In this document: positions 32,580-33,872 of the stretch, piece after piece
Numbering within the stretch: position 1 is the stretch's first letter
Layout: the number at the start of each line of letters is the position of its first letter
Source: Haplosporangium gracile
Lineage: Eukaryota; Mortierellomycota; Mortierellomycetes; Mortierellales; Mortierellaceae
Direction: 5' to 3'
NCBI GenBank assembly: GCA_015499985.1
Contig: JAAAUF010000395.1
Location: forward strand, 1,919 to 35,790
DNA: 33,872 nucleotides
The notes under the pieces: generated by a model
The model's input: the letters and a program-made list of their open reading frames with translations, nothing else
Databases searched by the model: none
Told to the model about the DNA's origin: nothing
Translations under genes and position numbers: made by a program

Positions 32580-33240
32580 ACGTGGTTATATGTGTAGTTG
32601 TGTGAAAAGGGGGGAGGCGAGGTAAAGGTGGGTTGGTGTGGTAGTTGGTGTTCCTAATGTATGCTGTTCAAACCAGGGACGGTTGAGATTCCATACAAAA
32701 GGCCGCCGTGGTTATTATGGAGTGAAGTGAAGGAGGATGACCGTCGACACGATGTGGTTGTTGCTGAAAAGAAAGAGTTAAGAGTGTGTTGGAAAGGGCT
32801 CTTGGGGTCTTTGTCAGCTGTAGACAGTGAGAGTGTCGGTTGAGTTGGGTCCAAGTTGAAGGAGCAAATGAGGAAGGGAAAGTGGTTGGAAACAGAAAAA
32901 GAAGGGTGGTTAAGGGAAGAAGGGGAGGAAAATGAGAAATAGGAGAAGAGGGAGAGAACGGAAGGAAAAAAAGAGAGAGAGTTGGGACAGGGAGAAAAGG
33001 GTTGGTCCAACGGAACAAAAGGGTTCAACGTCAAAGTTTAAGGAAGAGAGAGGAGAAGAGAGTATGTGAAAAGAAGACACGAAAGAAGGGGTGGGTGGGA
33101 TTGGCGGTAAAGTGGGGTGGAGTAGAAGGACGGTAGAGAAGGAAGGGGATGAAATTGCAGGTTGTACAAGTAGAAGTAGAAGTATATGAGAAAGAAAAAA
33201 GAGTTAGAAAAGGAACAATTGATATACACACGAGACAGCA

Positions 33241-33264
33241 GACAGACAGACAGACAGACAGACA
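33241..33264 (+). repeat. (GACA)n microsatellite
   Basis: Six tandem tetranucleotide units lie in the upstream region of the minus-strand SH3/RA gene. Confidence 0.95.
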
Positions 33265-33628
33265 CTCTCTTAACGGTAAAAAGGGAGGAAGAGAGGATAA
33301 CGAGAGGAGGATGACATTACCATTGACTGATGTGAACTGCCTTGCCTTCAGTTGAGTTAGCTTGTCCTTCTTTGTGTATCCAGTGAAACCCTTTGTTTTC
33401 CTTTTTGTTGTTTGTTGTTGGTTGCTGGTTGCCTCCCTGGAGTTGCGTCAAAAGGGGGAAAAGAGGGGAGTGGAGAAAAGAAAAGAAGAAGGGCGGGAAG
33501 AAGGGAAATAATAATGATAACAACAGCAGATGGTTGGCTGATTGATTGGTTGGTTGACCTGGAGGAGAGAAGGAAGGTGGAACAAAGGAAAAGAGAAACA
33601 AGGACCTCGCTTGTAAAAAAAGGAGATG

Positions 33629-33679
33629 TGAGTGAGTGAGAGAGTGAGTGAGTGAGTAAGTGAGTGAGTGAGTAAGTGA
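33629..33679 (+). repeat. Imperfect (GAGT)n array
   Basis: About 50 bases consist of GAGT/GTGA units interrupted by GAGA and GTAA variants. Confidence 0.9.
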
Positions 33680-33839
33680 TGAGAGATGAGGAGATGAGAG
33701 TGATGATGAGTAATAGTCAATGAGACTAAGAATAGGGTATGAGAGAAAGAGAGATGGTGGAGGGTGAGGTTTGAAAAAAAAGTATGAAAAAAGGGAAAGG
33801 GTAAGGAGGAGAAGGGAAGGAAAGAGGAAAAGGGAAAAG

Positions 33840-33843
<4 letters not shown>

Positions 33844-33872
<29 letters not shown>
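33844..33872 (+). repeat. (GA)n microsatellite, truncated by window end
   Basis: Fourteen or more GA units run to the last base of the window. The full length is unknown. Confidence 0.95.

Larger units (their letters stand above)
32580..33872 (-). promoter_or_regulatory. Purine-rich upstream region of the SH3/RA gene with several microsatellites
   Basis: There is no plausible gene in 1.3 kb. The plus strand is strongly G+A-rich, so the minus strand, on which the adjacent gene is read, is pyrimidine-rich like the leaders of other genes here. It includes (GACA)n at 33241-33264, a GAGT-type array at 33629-33679 and a GA run at 33844-33872 cut by the window end. Promoter elements cannot be placed precisely. 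Confidence 0.5.

Overview
This window is genomic DNA from a filamentous, early-diverging fungus. A Mortierellaceae-type genome (Mortierella/Podila/Linnemannia) fits best, but this is an inference. The evidence is spliceosomal introns with GTAAGT/GTGAGT-type donors and YAG acceptors, long C+T-rich leaders in front of start codons, abundant polyQ/polyN tracts, and eukaryotic housekeeping proteins. No tRNA, rRNA, CRISPR array or bacterial-type operon was seen.

Layout. (1) 568-2493 (+): single-exon Q/N-rich prion-like protein of unknown function. (2) 3285-5640 (+): five-exon AIG1/GIMAP-type GTPase ending in a CaaX box. (3) 5641-9123: a transposon graveyard. It holds a broken pogo/Tigger-like DDE transposase on the minus strand (6122-7946), a 156-bp hairpin MITE (8248-8403), a perfect 16-bp hairpin, and a 527-bp element (8597-9123). 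The last has long, palindrome-rich inverted termini, its own TATA-like box and a 31-residue acidic ORF. (4) 9786-12584 (+): three-exon polytopic membrane protein with a DUF229/sulfatase-like domain. (5) 12585-15468: 2.9 kb with no convincing gene, but with an orphan C+T-rich leader-like block. (6) 15469-17431 (+): mitoferrin-type mitochondrial carrier. (7) 17730-19287 (+): eIF3f. (8) 20263-21584 (+): ribosomal protein uL2. (9) 22151-22916 (+): PHF5A/Rds3, an SF3b subunit. (10) 23571-25662 (+): membrane-anchored M28 metallopeptidase with two His-rich tracts. (11) 26329-32579 (-): a 1,947-residue SH3 + PP1-docking + Ras-association scaffold resembling Bud14/Tea4, convergent with gene 10. (12) 32580-33872: its purine-rich (minus-strand pyrimidine-rich) upstream region, ending in a GA microsatellite cut by the window edge.

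The protein genes are independent transcription units. Several are core housekeeping genes (translation: eIF3f and uL2; splicing: PHF5A; mitochondrial iron: mitoferrin). They do not form one pathway. Exon models were built by hand from reading frame, splice signals and family conservation, and every junction used preserves phase. The most notable items are the promoter-carrying non-autonomous element at 8597-9123, the CaaX-ended AIG1 GTPase, and the SH3/RVxF/RA architecture of the large minus-strand gene.
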